Numbered from the stretch's first letter, positions 8,140 to 17,365 are shown. The stretch: DNA of 64,000 nucleotides from Roseburia_C amylophila (GCF_025567465.1 NZ_JAOQKI010000003.1:114189-178188); one strand, 5' to 3'. Notes: a model not told the origin generated them from the sequence alone. Numbers and translations: made by a program.

Positions 8140-8738
8140 GCGCATGCGCTTTCCTTTCCAAGACGTGGCAGCATATTAGATTTTGCCAGTACCGGACGCA
8201 GTGCCATGTATACAGCAGTTGCTACGATAACGGATAATACTGCATTAATGCTGGTTGCTGCAATGTTAATAGAAAGTGTAACTTCTGCTGCCGGTTTTCC
8301 TAAGATAACCAGTTTGTAGAAGTAGCCGAACAGTGGGTCAAAAACAACGTTGAATAACAGTCCGCAGATACTTGCGATAACAACCCATTTGAAAACGTGC
8401 CTGCTATCTTTGGAAGTGGAAATTTTACCGATTTTGTGTGCAACCAGACCGGTAATCAGACCGATGCAGAATTTTAAGATAAAAGTCTTTGGTGCGTATA
8501 CAATGTAAATCGGGTCTAAAAGGTCGCCGATTGTCATACCGATGGCACCGCCAATTCCACCATAAACACCGCCTAATAATAATGCACCTAATACACATAC
8601 CGCGTTCCCAAGGTGGAGAGATGTGGCATCTCCGCCAGGAAGTGCAATTTTAATCTGTAAGAATGTGAATACCACATAGGAAAGTGCTGCCATAAGAGCA
8701 GTCAGTACAAGTTTGTAGATTCTTTCGTTTTTCATCAT
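8136..8738 (-). CDS. ECF transporter S component, probably for vitamin B6
   Basis: An integral membrane substrate-binding subunit with about six hydrophobic helices. Features typical of S components are visible: TALMAALSYVVFTF at the N-terminus, a small-residue helix with ALLLGGVYGGIGGAIGMTIGDLLDP, and KFCIGLITGLVAHKIGK. S components work with a shared energizing module (EcfA/A'/T), which is not in this window. The start is placed at 8738 (MMKNERIYK), with AGAGGA just upstream, instead of the longer frame at 8777. Translational coupling to the kinase gene is the main argument for B6 as substrate. Other small vitamins remain possible. Confidence 0.85.
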   Translation of the reverse strand: MMKNERIYKLVLTALMAALSYVVFTFLQIKIALPGGDATSLHLGNAVCVLGALLLGGVYGGIGGAIGMTIGDLLDPIYIVYAPKTFILKFCIGLITGLVAHKIGKISTSKDSRHVFKWVVIASICGLLFNVVFDPLFGYFYKLVILGKPAAEVTLSINIAATSINAVLSVIVATAVYMALRPVLAKSNMLPRLGKESACA

Positions 8739-9011
8739 AAAGTCCTCTTTTCTTTCTCTTTGTTTGCGGTTTATCATAAAACAGAAATGGCATTATAAAA
8801 ACATCCAATTTTGATAAAAATGACCATGCCAGTTTAAAGATGAAGAGCAAGTTTTTTATGAACGTAATAATAAAAGAGTCCAATGGAAAGGCATATGGTA
8901 AGGCGTATAAATAAAAGTCTTTTCAATTTATGTAGAGAAAGGTATAATAAAATTGCTGGTAAAGTTCAAAAATTACAGTTTATATATGTTATATATGGGA
9001 GGATGAAAGAA

Positions 9012-10463
9012 TTGACAGAACAAGGAAGAGTAAATAAGACTGCAATGACAGGGCATACAATTATGGGAATCTTATTGGCACTGGTTAATTTTTTGGAAAT
9101 TTTCAAAACTTCCAAGAATGTAGTTTATGTGGCGGTGCTTATTGTGCTGGCACTTGGACCGGTGGTGGCAGAATGGATTTGCTATAGGAAAGATCAGGAG
9201 ACAAAAGCAATCAAGCATCTTTTGGGGATTGGATTTGCAGTATATTATACGGTGGCACTGATAGGTGCCGGCGATCAGTTGGTTTTTGTATATGTAATAC
9301 CGATGTTTATTTTGATTTCTGTATTTTCAGATTCGAAATATGCATTGGAACTTGGAATTGGAGCAATTATCGTAAATCTTATTTCTATTGTAGTACATAC
9401 CATGAAAGGCCAAGGTGAGGGACCTGCTTTCTATGGAACAGAGATTATTATACTGATTTTGACAACAGCATTTTCTTATTGCAGTTCTGCTGTTTTACAG
9501 AAATCGTTTTTATCACGGCTGGGTGAAATGAATCAGGCGAAGGGACAGTCTGATACCATGCTTCAGAAAATTTTAGAAGTATCTGATGCCATGACAAAGA
9601 AAATTAATGGAATGTCTGATGAAGTAGAATTACTTGGCAGTGGTGTCAGTGATACCAGAAATGCCATGGAAGAGTTGACCGGCGGAACAACAGATACAGC
9701 GGAAGCGGTGCAGAATCAGTTAAGTCAGACAGAAGCAATCCAGGAAAAAGTAATGCAGGTAACCAGGGCATCTGGCAGCATTGCTGAGAGCATGGCAGTT
9801 ACAGCAGAGGCGTTGAACGCTGGTAAGAAAAATATTGAACAGCTGGTATCACAGGTGAGTGTGACTGAGCAGACGAACAGTCAGGTGGCAGCAGAACTTA
9901 CTTCTTTAAAAGAGTATATGGATAAAATGTATTCCATCATTGAGATTATCAATAATATTACTTCAGAAACCAGCCTGCTTTCATTAAATGCGTCAATTGA
10001 AGCAGCCCGTGCCGGTGAAGCAGGAAGAGGTTTTGCTGTAGTAGCATCTGAGATTTCCGGTCTGGCAACTCAGACACAGGAAGCAACGGTCAGTATTGAA
10101 GAACTGATAAGAAATGTATCGGAAGAACTGGAAAAAGTAGTGACCATCATCGAAAGCATGATTTCACAGGTTGAACATCAGAATGTAACAGTCAATGAAA
10201 CTGCCGGAAGCTTCCGTACGATAGAGGATAATTCGGACCGTGTACAGAGCCAGTCGGATGCATTGTCTGGTATTGTGAAAGAATTAGAAAGTGCCAATGC
10301 AGGTATCATGGATAGTATCCAGACAATTTCCGCTATTTCAGAAGAAGTAGCGGCACATACAAATAATACATTGACAACCTGCGAGAAGAACCAGAAGAGC
10401 GTAGAACATCTGATGGCAGAGACTGAAAATTTAATTGAACTGACGCATCAGCTTCAGCAGTAA
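9012..10463 (+). CDS. Methyl-accepting chemotaxis protein with polytopic N-terminus
   Basis: A chemoreceptor whose N-terminal part carries about six hydrophobic helices (GHTIMGILLALVNFLEI, VYVAVLIVLALGPVVAEW and others) instead of two helices and a periplasmic sensor. The C-terminal part is a long cytoplasmic helical bundle with the signature tip SLLSLNASIEAARAGEAGRGFAVVA spread over residues near 325-350. It presumably binds CheW/CheA. The start is set at TTG 9012, nine bases after GGGAGG (8997-9002). ATG 9003 is too close to that sequence, and the frame open from 8883 lies upstream of the likely -10 TATAAT at 8943-8948. No other chemotaxis gene lies nearby. Confidence 0.85.
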   Translation: MTEQGRVNKTAMTGHTIMGILLALVNFLEIFKTSKNVVYVAVLIVLALGPVVAEWICYRKDQETKAIKHLLGIGFAVYYTVALIGAGDQLVFVYVIPMFILISVFSDSKYALELGIGAIIVNLISIVVHTMKGQGEGPAFYGTEIIILILTTAFSYCSSAVLQKSFLSRLGEMNQAKGQSDTMLQKILEVSDAMTKKINGMSDEVELLGSGVSDTRNAMEELTGGTTDTAEAVQNQLSQTEAIQEKVMQVTRASGSIAESMAVTAEALNAGKKNIEQLVSQVSVTEQTNSQVAAELTSLKEYMDKMYSIIEIINNITSETSLLSLNASIEAARAGEAGRGFAVVASEISGLATQTQEATVSIEELIRNVSEELEKVVTIIESMISQVEHQNVTVNETAGSFRTIEDNSDRVQSQSDALSGIVKELESANAGIMDSIQTISAISEEVAAHTNNTLTTCEKNQKSVEHLMAETENLIELTHQLQQ

Positions 10464-10476
10464 AGATATTTATTAT

Positions 10477-11712
10477 ATGAGCAGGGAGCAGAAAATGGGA
10501 GCATATCATAATCTTTCAGAAAAATTACAGCAGAGAATTATAGAAGACAGAAAAGAGCATAGGGCAAATCCATATGCTTTTTCCGAAGAACAGGTTTTGC
10601 GCCGGAAGATGAATCATGACAGGGCGAATCTCTGGAGACCTCCCTTTGTCCGGGACATTGAGAAAATCATGCATCTGCCTTATTATAACCGTTATGGAGA
10701 CAAGACGCAGGTATTTTCCCTTTACAGAAATGATGACATTTCAAGACGGGCGCAGCATGTGCAGCTCGTTTCAAGGATTGCAAGGAATATTGGAAATGTA
10801 TTAAATCTCAATCAGGATTTAATAGAAGCAATTTCCCTGGGACATGACATCGGACATGCACCATTCGGACATGCCGGTGAGAGAATTTTAAGTGCACTTT
10901 TACGGGGAGAGACCGGACGATATTTTAACCATAATGTGCACAGTGTGCGTGTGCTGGATGTACTGGGACAGAGAAATATCAGTCTGCAGACTCTGGATGG
11001 TGTCCTATGTCATAATGGTGAAATGGAACAGCAGGAGTATCAGCCGAAAAAGGCAAAAACCTTTGCAGATCTGGATACAGAAGTAGAAATGTGTTATCAG
11101 AAGGAAGATGGAATTAAACATCTTGTGCCGGGAACCCTGGAAGCCTGTGTAATGCGGATTTGTGATATTATAGCATATCTTGGCAAGGACAGACAGGATG
11201 CTGTACGCCTGCATCTTCTGCCGGATGACAGAGGTTTTAACGGAGATACTATAGGCAGCAGCAATGCGGAAATCATCAATAATATGGTAGTTAACATCAT
11301 TGAAAACAGCTATGGAAAACCATATCTTTCCATGGATGAAGCATATTTTCAACAGTTGAAGCTTGCAAAGACTGAAAATTATGAGTATATCTATCACAAT
11401 GAGAAAATCGAAAAAGTCATCCGGGAAAATCTGAATCCGATGTTTGAAGAGATGTACTATCAGTTATTGAAAGAGGCAAAGGATAAGAATGAAAATTCCT
11501 GGCTCTACCGCCACCACATTGCATATGTGGCAGAAAACAACCGGTTCAGCAGAACCTTTTCGAAGGAACAATACATGGAGACAGAACCGAACCAGCTTGT
11601 GGTGGATTATATCGCAAGCATGACGGATGACTATTTTGTAGATTTGTACCATGAAATGTTCCCGAAAGGAAAGTATGATGTAAAATACATCGGCTACTTT
11701 GATGAAGATTAA
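10477..11712 (+). CDS. dgt: dGTPase-like deoxynucleotide triphosphohydrolase
   Basis: A 411-residue HD-domain enzyme that removes triphosphate from dNTPs, classically dGTP. The HD motif is visible as RRAQHVQLVSRIARNIG, then LGHDIGHAPFGHAGER near residue 125, and a later helix with ICDIIAYLGKD giving the final Asp. The N-terminal NHDRANLWRPPFVRDIEKI and YNRYGDKTQVFSL match the family. It begins 13 bases after the chemoreceptor stop, so it may be co-transcribed, although the functions are unrelated. Its stop abuts the convergent XRE regulator. Confidence 0.9.
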   Translation: MSREQKMGAYHNLSEKLQQRIIEDRKEHRANPYAFSEEQVLRRKMNHDRANLWRPPFVRDIEKIMHLPYYNRYGDKTQVFSLYRNDDISRRAQHVQLVSRIARNIGNVLNLNQDLIEAISLGHDIGHAPFGHAGERILSALLRGETGRYFNHNVHSVRVLDVLGQRNISLQTLDGVLCHNGEMEQQEYQPKKAKTFADLDTEVEMCYQKEDGIKHLVPGTLEACVMRICDIIAYLGKDRQDAVRLHLLPDDRGFNGDTIGSSNAEIINNMVVNIIENSYGKPYLSMDEAYFQQLKLAKTENYEYIYHNEKIEKVIRENLNPMFEEMYYQLLKEAKDKNENSWLYRHHIAYVAENNRFSRTFSKEQYMETEPNQLVVDYIASMTDDYFVDLYHEMFPKGKYDVKYIGYFDED

Positions 11713-12066
11713 CTATTTTAATGGCGAGGCTGTTGCCCGGGAAACCATCCGGTCAACAGCCTTCAATTCTTCTAAGAAAAGCTGCTGGTTATAGCTGGAA
11801 AGAGTATGATAGATACTTAGCAGTTCACCCTCACAGCTGTTGAGATGCGTCAGACTGGCATTGCGGATGTTACTGTGACCGAGCAGATAGTCGGTGGAAG
11901 TATGAAAATAGTCGGCTATTCTTACTAAGGTTGCATAGTCAGGTTCTTTCCCCTGATTGATATATCCATTCAGAGCAGAGGGAGAGATATGTAGTGCATC
12001 TGCAAGCTGCCGCTGGGTAATGTTAGCTTCTTCAATCAGGTATCGTAACTTAGAACCGATATTCAT
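11713..12066 (-). CDS. XRE-family transcriptional regulator
   Basis: A small DNA-binding protein. Residues 1-65 form a Cro/C1 helix-turn-helix: KLRYLIEEANITQRQLADALHISPSALNGYINQGKEPD is split by the usual turn, followed by TDYLLGHS, typical of SinR/ImmR-like repressors. The C-terminal about 50 residues are helical, probably for dimerization. The start is taken as ATG 12066, seven bases after GATGAGG, not the TTG at 12072. It is separated by about 120 bp from the SDR gene upstream on the same strand. Target unknown. Confidence 0.85.
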   Translation of the reverse strand: MNIGSKLRYLIEEANITQRQLADALHISPSALNGYINQGKEPDYATLVRIADYFHTSTDYLLGHSNIRNASLTHLNSCEGELLSIYHTLSSYNQQLFLEELKAVDRMVSRATASPLK

Positions 12067-12185
12067 ATACAAACCTCATCTTTCGTAAATAATACCTCTA
12101 TTTTAAAACATGTTAAAAAACCAGTGGCAAAAATAAACGAAAGATAAATTATATCAACGGAGCACAAACTATTCACATATGTAAA

Positions 12186-12914
12186 TTAACACCAGCCACC
12201 ATCTAAGGTAATAATCTGACCGGTGAGATATGGACTTTGTGATACGATAGCATAAGCAAGTTCAGCTGTTTCCACAGGTGTACCATATCTGCCGCAGGGA
12301 ATTTCGGATTCTAAGTCAGCACGCTCTTCGGCAGAAAAACAGGCGTTCATGGAAGTATCAATGGTGCCGCAGGCAATGGCATTGACAGAGATTCCACTGG
12401 GTGCAACCTCTTTGGCAAGTGCCTTTGTAAAGGAATTAACAGCTCCCTTGCTGGCGGAATAAGCAACCTCACAGGAGGCACCTACATTTCCCCAGACAGA
12501 AGAAATGTTAAGAATCCGACCTGATTTTTTGTGCAGCATATCTGGCAGAGCATATTTGCAGCAGGAAAAAACAGAAGAAAGATTGGTGTTTATAACGTGC
12601 TGCCATTGTTCATAAGTCATATCCTGCAGCAGACCGATGTGGGAGATTCCGGCATTGTTGATCAGAACATCAACCGAAAGGGACTGCTGGTGAATCATGG
12701 CAAACATATTGGCAATAAAATCCGGATCACTGACATCTCCGATAACCGGAAGAACCGTGACATGATATTTGTCCGAAAGTTCATCAGACAAAGCCTTAAG
12801 AGCAGTTTCGGAATGACAGCAATTTAAAATGAGCTGATAACCGTGGCGGGCAAATACTTCTGCGATAGCAGCACCGATGCCCCGGGAAGCTCCGGTAATT
12901 AAAACAGTATTCAT
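12186..12914 (-). CDS. Short-chain dehydrogenase/reductase, FabG-like
   Basis: A classical SDR of about 242 residues. The cofactor loop TGASRGIG lies near residue 7, NNAG near residue 86, the catalytic Ser in ISSVWG near 137, and YSASK near 151. The C-terminus has the LTGQIITLDGGW signature of the FabG branch. FabG reduces 3-ketoacyl-ACP with NADPH, but standalone paralogues like this one, outside the fab cluster, often act on other ketones or polyols. The start is set at 12914 (MNTVLITG), since AGAAAGGA precedes it and the longer frame adds residues outside the fold. Confidence 0.85.
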   Translation of the reverse strand: MNTVLITGASRGIGAAIAEVFARHGYQLILNCCHSETALKALSDELSDKYHVTVLPVIGDVSDPDFIANMFAMIHQQSLSVDVLINNAGISHIGLLQDMTYEQWQHVINTNLSSVFSCCKYALPDMLHKKSGRILNISSVWGNVGASCEVAYSASKGAVNSFTKALAKEVAPSGISVNAIACGTIDTSMNACFSAEERADLESEIPCGRYGTPVETAELAYAIVSQSPYLTGQIITLDGGWC

Positions 12915-13108
12915 AAGAAACAAATCCTTTCTGGTTTTTATCTGCATTAGAAAATGATAGCACAGATGAAAGCGTTAAAAAATACAGTTATATTTTAGAC
13001 TTATTTTAGAATACAGGCAATCCCTTTTGAAAAATCCTGCAGATTTCCCGCTTTCAGAAAGATATTCGAAAAATTCTCTAAAAATACAGTAAATATTGCA
13101 CAAAAAAC

Positions 13109-13137
13109 TTGTAAATATTCGTACAAAATAGTATAAT
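13109..13137 (+). promoter_or_regulatory. SigA-type promoter of hpf
   Basis: TTGTAA (13109-13114), 17-base spacer, TATAAT (13132-13137), about 50 bases before the hpf start. The match to the vegetative consensus is good and the spacing ideal. Confidence 0.65.
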
Positions 13138-13188
13138 AAAACCATGATATCAGTCTGTATCAAATAAATGGCAAAGGGGTTGGACATC

Positions 13189-13716
13189 ATGCGTATTACT
13201 ATTTCAGGAAGAAACATCGAATTGACAGACGGTCTTAAGGCAGCAGTTGAGGACAAAATTGGAAAACTGGAGAAGTACTTTACTCCGGACACAGACGTAT
13301 TTGTAACTTTGAGTGTAGAAAAGGAGAGACAGAAAATCGAGGTTACGATTCCTGTACCTGGACACATTATCCGTTCAGAGCAGGTAAGCAATGATATGTA
13401 TGTATCAATTGATCTTGTAGAAGAGATTATTGAGAGACAGCTTAAAAAGTATAAGAATAAGATTATTACAAAACAGCAGAGCAACAGCAATTTCCGTAAG
13501 GAATATATTGAAAAAGAAGTGGAAGCAGATGATGAAATTAAAATCATCCGTACCAAGAAATTCGATATGAAACCAATGTATCCGGAAGATGCATGTGTTC
13601 AGATGGAATTATTAGGACATGATTTCTTTGTATTCGTAAATGCAGAGGATGACAATGTAAACGTTGTATATAAGAGAAAAGGTAACACCTATGGTCTGAT
13701 TGAACCGGAATTCTAG
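13189..13716 (+). CDS. hpf: Ribosome hibernation-promoting factor, long form
   Basis: A 175-residue long HPF that binds 30S subunits and dimerizes 70S ribosomes into inactive 100S particles in stationary phase. The N-terminal domain (MRITISGRNIELTDGL, KIGKLEKYF) is the YfiA/RaiA fold. After a linker, the C-terminal domain (RTKKFDMKPMYPEDACVQMELLGHDFFVFVN) mediates dimerization. The start is at 13189, which matches family N-termini and follows AAAGGGG, so the earlier in-frame ATG at 13168 is unlikely. It is monocistronic behind a strong-looking promoter. Confidence 0.95.
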   Translation: MRITISGRNIELTDGLKAAVEDKIGKLEKYFTPDTDVFVTLSVEKERQKIEVTIPVPGHIIRSEQVSNDMYVSIDLVEEIIERQLKKYKNKIITKQQSNSNFRKEYIEKEVEADDEIKIIRTKKFDMKPMYPEDACVQMELLGHDFFVFVNAEDDNVNVVYKRKGNTYGLIEPEF

Positions 13717-13739
13717 ATATATAACGAAAAAGACTATCA

Positions 13740-13850
13740 CCGGCAGTTCCTTATGGATAACTGGTAACAGACAGCGGTATCGCAGTTAACGTTTTGACAA
13801 CAGGCTTGACAAAACGCCAATAGCGGTACCGTTATTTTTATGCTACAGTA
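13740..13850 (+). other. Structured intergenic region after hpf
   Basis: The 207 bp between hpf and the next gene contain nested dyads. CGGTA (about 13774) pairs with TACCG (about 13827) around an inner CGTTTTG / CAAAACG stem, and the outer stem is followed by TTATTTTT. A smaller CAGTT / AACTG hairpin precedes it. It could terminate hpf, or be a leader of the XRE-TPR gene. I cannot match it to a known riboswitch. Confidence 0.35.
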
Positions 13851-13923
13851 GTTATAATATATCGATAAGACATTTCTTTGGAACAGTCAATACGATGGGT
13901 TATGAGAAAAGGGAGGTTAGGAA

Positions 13924-14811
13924 TTGGCTTGTTACAATCTTGGGGATTATATATGTGAATCCCGCAAACAGCTTGGCATTACACAGGAAGAACTTGCTTT
14001 TGGCATCTGCTCAACTGGAACTTTATCAAAAATTGAAAACGGATTTGTGGTACCAAAGCGGAAAAATTATGAAGCTATTATGCAGCGTCTTGGAAAAACA
14101 ATGGGTATATGCAATATTCATGCAACGGCGGAAGAAATGGAATTATATGCCTATATGCGACAGCTGGTGCATGCAGTAGCAAATAATGATATGGAAGGCA
14201 GCAGGGAACTCTGGCAGAGACAACCGGAACATAAACAAGAGGATAAACTGACCAGACAGTTCTTTTCATACATAAAGGCGGTGCTGGACAGTAAGGAAGG
14301 AGTCCATCCGGAACTTGTATATGCAAAGCTGGAAGAAGCGTTACATCTGACACATCCGGCGGGGCTGGCAAATCTGGTGCAGAAGCGGATGTTTACCTTT
14401 GAGGAAATCAACATTATCAACAGTATGGCGGTACAGAAACAGCGGCTTGGTGAAAGAAAGCAGGCACTCCGCATCTGGATGCAGTTATCTGATTATCTGG
14501 AAGTAAGAAAAGTAGATGATGAAGAAAAAGAAAAGGTATATCCGATGATACTTTACAATGAAGCTAATCTTTTGTATGAGATGGAAATTTACAGAGAGGC
14601 GCTGGAATTATGCAATAAGGGTATCGATTATTGCACAAGGAGCAATAAATATATGGTATTGCCATATCTTTTGCTCTGCAAGTCCGGAATTTTAAAATGG
14701 ATGGAGCAGCCGGAAGAAGCCATGGATGTACAGCAGTGTGCAGAGCATCTTTTTCAGGTGTTTGAAAATCATAATGCAAAGCCCGGAGAACCAATCTTGA
14801 TTGCTTTGTGA
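13924..14811 (+). CDS. XRE regulator with TPR-like C-terminal region
   Basis: A 295-residue protein. Residues 5-65 are a Cro/C1 helix-turn-helix (RKQLGITQEELAFGICS, then TLSKIENG). The rest is helical with repeated tetratricopeptide-like units such as YNEANLLYEMEIYREALELCNKGIDYC. This layout matches Rgg/PlcR/Rap-like or SinR-TPR regulators, some of which bind short peptides. No small peptide gene is evident next door. The start codon is TTG 13924, seven bases after GGGAGG. The C-terminus seems short of the usual last TPR repeats, as it ends soon after a repeat. Confidence 0.75.
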   Translation: MACYNLGDYICESRKQLGITQEELAFGICSTGTLSKIENGFVVPKRKNYEAIMQRLGKTMGICNIHATAEEMELYAYMRQLVHAVANNDMEGSRELWQRQPEHKQEDKLTRQFFSYIKAVLDSKEGVHPELVYAKLEEALHLTHPAGLANLVQKRMFTFEEINIINSMAVQKQRLGERKQALRIWMQLSDYLEVRKVDDEEKEKVYPMILYNEANLLYEMEIYREALELCNKGIDYCTRSNKYMVLPYLLLCKSGILKWMEQPEEAMDVQQCAEHLFQVFENHNAKPGEPILIAL

Positions 14812-14818
14812 GATTCTC

Positions 14819-14884
14819 TTGTCATTCTAAGAAAAAAAGGTATAATATACATATTGAAAAAAGAGATGTAATATACATATTTGA
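14819..14884 (+). promoter_or_regulatory. Promoter and direct repeat upstream of ddl
   Basis: TTGTCA (14819-14824), 16-base spacer and TATAAT (14841-14846) form a likely vegetative promoter. TAATATACATATTGA (14843-14857) overlaps the -10 and recurs as TAATATACATATTTGA (14869-14884), 26 bases apart. The pair could be an operator for a regulator acting in tandem; the XRE-TPR protein just upstream is one candidate. The repeat is plain to see; its role is inferred. Confidence 0.5.
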
Positions 14885-14911
14885 ATCTGAAAGAAAGAAG
14901 GATATTAGAGA

Positions 14912-15967
14912 ATGAATATCGTAGTTTTGGCAGGCGGCTTGAGCACAGAGCGTGATGTGTCTTTTAAAACAGGAGATATGGTAACAAAGGCATTGCGGAA
15001 GAATGGACATCAGGTTATTCTTCTGGATGTGTTTATGGGATATGGAGAAGAAGAACAGGATATTACTGGAATTTTTGAACATTCAGAAGAAGCAAGTGTA
15101 AAAGTAACGGATATACCGGAGACGGCTCCGGATCTTGATAAGGTAAGAAAGAGTAGAAAAGACCAGTCTGCCTGCTTCTTTGGACCAAATGTAATCGCAA
15201 TGTGCCGTATGGCAGATATTGTATTTATGGCATTACATGGAGAAAATGGAGAGAATGGTAAGATTCAGGCAGCCTTTGATTTGTTTGGAATCCGTTATAC
15301 CGGAAGCGACTATTTAAGCAGTGCGATTGCCATGAATAAAAATATGGCAAAGCAGTTTTTTGAAGCCAATGGAATCCCATGTCCGAAGGGCATTTATATG
15401 AAGAAAAAGGACAGAAAAGACAGCCTGGCTGAAATCGGAATTACGCTGCCTTGCGTGGTAAAGCCATGCTGTGGTGGTTCCAGTATCGGTGTTTCCATTG
15501 TAAAAGAAGAAAGCAATTTTACAAAAGCGTTGGATGATGCATTCTTCTGGGAAGATGAAATCTTAATTGAAGAATATGTAGAGGGAAGAGAATTTTCAGT
15601 AGGTGTCATCAAAGGAAGAGCATTGCCGGTTATCGAGATTGCACCAAAAGAAGGATTTTACGATTATAAAAATAAGTATAAGGCTGGAAGCACAGTGGAA
15701 ACCTGTCCGGCAGATATTAAAGACAGTGTGGCAAAAGAGATGCAGAAGCATGCAGTAAAAGTTGCGGAAGCGTTAGGCCTGGACACCTATTCCAGAATCG
15801 ACTTCTTAGTCAATGCAAAAGATGAAGTATACTGCTTAGAGGCAAATACATTGCCTGGTATGACAGCAACCAGCTTACTGCCGCAGGAAGCCAAGGTAGA
15901 AGGAGTAAACTTCGAAGAGTTATGCCAGCAGCTGGTTGATATTTCCATGGAGAAATACGGAGCATAA
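14912..15967 (+). CDS. ddl: D-alanine--D-alanine ligase
   Basis: A 351-residue ATP-grasp ligase that makes D-Ala-D-Ala for peptidoglycan. The N-terminus VVLAGGLSTERDVSFKTG holds the family's first substrate loop, followed by ALHGENGENGKIQ, YTGSDYLSSAIAMNK, VVKPCCGGSSIGVS (ATP-grasp), EEYVEGREFSVGV, and EANTLPGMTATSLLPQ with the Mg-binding Glu/Asn. An extra stretch of about 25 residues around residues 75-90, between the first two motifs, is common in Clostridia. murF follows after 21 bases, so the dipeptide and its adding enzyme are made from one transcript. Confidence 0.95.
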   Translation: MNIVVLAGGLSTERDVSFKTGDMVTKALRKNGHQVILLDVFMGYGEEEQDITGIFEHSEEASVKVTDIPETAPDLDKVRKSRKDQSACFFGPNVIAMCRMADIVFMALHGENGENGKIQAAFDLFGIRYTGSDYLSSAIAMNKNMAKQFFEANGIPCPKGIYMKKKDRKDSLAEIGITLPCVVKPCCGGSSIGVSIVKEESNFTKALDDAFFWEDEILIEEYVEGREFSVGVIKGRALPVIEIAPKEGFYDYKNKYKAGSTVETCPADIKDSVAKEMQKHAVKVAEALGLDTYSRIDFLVNAKDEVYCLEANTLPGMTATSLLPQEAKVEGVNFEELCQQLVDISMEKYGA

Positions 15968-15988
15968 GGAAGGGCAGAGAAGGCAGAT

Positions 15989-17365
15989 ATGAAGGAACTG
16001 ACATTAGCACAGATTGCAGAAGCCTGCGGTGGAACATTAATAGGTGGGAATGAAGCAAAAGAATATACCGTAACCGGAGTAGAGATTGACAGCCGGAGAG
16101 TAAAGGCAGGAGATTTATTTGTTGCCATTCCGGGAGAAAAGGTCGATGGTCACAAATTTATTCCGGATGTATTAAAAAAAGGAGCATATGCACTGTCCCA
16201 GCAGAGTCTTGATGTAGATGGAGCTTATATTCTGGTGGAAGATACCGTAACTGCCATGAAGCGTCTGGCACGTTTCTATCGGAGTACTCTTGACATTAAA
16301 GTAGTGGGAATTACCGGAAGTGTTGGAAAGACCAGTACCAAAGAAATGATTGCATCTGTACTGGGCACAAAATTCCGGGTACATAAGACACAGGGGAATT
16401 TTAATAATGGAATCGGTCTGCCACTGACTATTTTTCAGATTGAAAAAGAGCATCAGGTTGCAGTTCTGGAAATGGGAATTTCTGAATTTGGAGAGATGCA
16501 TGAACTGGCAGATATGGCGCAGCCGGATATTATGGTTATTACCAATATCGGTTTATGTCATCTGGAGAATTTGAAAACCAGAGATGGAATCTTAAAAGCA
16601 AAGACAGAAAGCTTTGCCCATTTGAAACCGGATGGTGTTGTGATATTAAATGGAGATGATGACAAACTTTCAACTGTAGAGCAGGTGGCAGGAAGAAAGC
16701 CTGTATTTTATGGAATCAAGGGAAGGAATCTCTGCGAGACTTCTGTCTGTGCAGATGCAGTTACAGAGCATGGCTTAGAAGGAATGACAGCAGAATTCCA
16801 CACTCCACAGGGAGACATGGAAGTATTTATTCCAATTCCGGGAGAACATAATGTATATAATGCACTGGCAGCAACCTGCGTGGCAGAACAGTTAGGCCTT
16901 TCCATGGATGAAATTAAATGTGGAATTGCTGCCGCTTCCACCATCAGCGGAAGAACGAATCTGATTCACACAAAGGGCATGACGGTTATTGATGACTGCT
17001 ACAATGCGAATCCGGTTTCCATGAAGGCATCTTTGGATGTCCTGTCTAAGGCAGGGGGACGAAAGATAGCGGTTCTTGGAGATATGGGTGAATTAGGCGA
17101 GGATGAAAAACAGCTTCATTATGAAGTGGGAACCTATGCCGGAACACTGCCGATTGATTTGTTATTCTGTGTTGGAACATTATCCGGGAAACTGGCAGAA
17201 GGAGCGAAGAAACAGAATCCGGCTCTGACCGTAAAACACTATGCAACCTGTGAGGAGATGACAGGAGAACTTCTTGCTACCGTAAAAGAAGGAGATGCCG
17301 TTTTAGTCAAGGCATCCCATTTTATGGAATTCCCGAAAGTGGTGGCAGCATTAACCGAAGCATAA
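15989..17365 (+). CDS. murF: UDP-MurNAc-tripeptide--D-Ala-D-Ala ligase
   Basis: A 458-residue Mur ligase that attaches the D-Ala-D-Ala made by the preceding ddl product to UDP-MurNAc-tripeptide. It has the N-terminal uridine-binding domain (TGVEIDSRRVKAGDLFVAIPG), the P-loop GITGSVGKTSTKEM near residue 112, the GNFNNGIGLP and EMGISEFGEM motifs, INGDDD-type strand, IPGEHNVYNALAA, and DDCYNANPVSMKASLDVL near residue 330. Length is normal. The RBS GGAAGGGC is upstream. A bidirectional terminator follows. Confidence 0.95.
   Translation: MKELTLAQIAEACGGTLIGGNEAKEYTVTGVEIDSRRVKAGDLFVAIPGEKVDGHKFIPDVLKKGAYALSQQSLDVDGAYILVEDTVTAMKRLARFYRSTLDIKVVGITGSVGKTSTKEMIASVLGTKFRVHKTQGNFNNGIGLPLTIFQIEKEHQVAVLEMGISEFGEMHELADMAQPDIMVITNIGLCHLENLKTRDGILKAKTESFAHLKPDGVVILNGDDDKLSTVEQVAGRKPVFYGIKGRNLCETSVCADAVTEHGLEGMTAEFHTPQGDMEVFIPIPGEHNVYNALAATCVAEQLGLSMDEIKCGIAAASTISGRTNLIHTKGMTVIDDCYNANPVSMKASLDVLSKAGGRKIAVLGDMGELGEDEKQLHYEVGTYAGTLPIDLLFCVGTLSGKLAEGAKKQNPALTVKHYATCEEMTGELLATVKEGDAVLVKASHFMEFPKVVAALTEA

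Noticed and set aside
12975..13188. raiA-type structured RNA upstream of hpf
   Set aside because: The stretch before hpf is AT-rich with a normal promoter; I see no large conserved fold, and the leader after the promoter is only about 45 bases.
12975..13556. 193-residue minus-strand ORF opposite hpf
   Set aside because: It is the shadow of the well-supported hpf gene, full of Ser/Leu/Ile/Phe runs typical of antisense frames.
13895..14179. 94-residue ORF overlapping the start of the XRE-TPR gene
   Set aside because: Out of frame with the helix-turn-helix protein, whose TTG start has a better RBS and continues for 295 residues.
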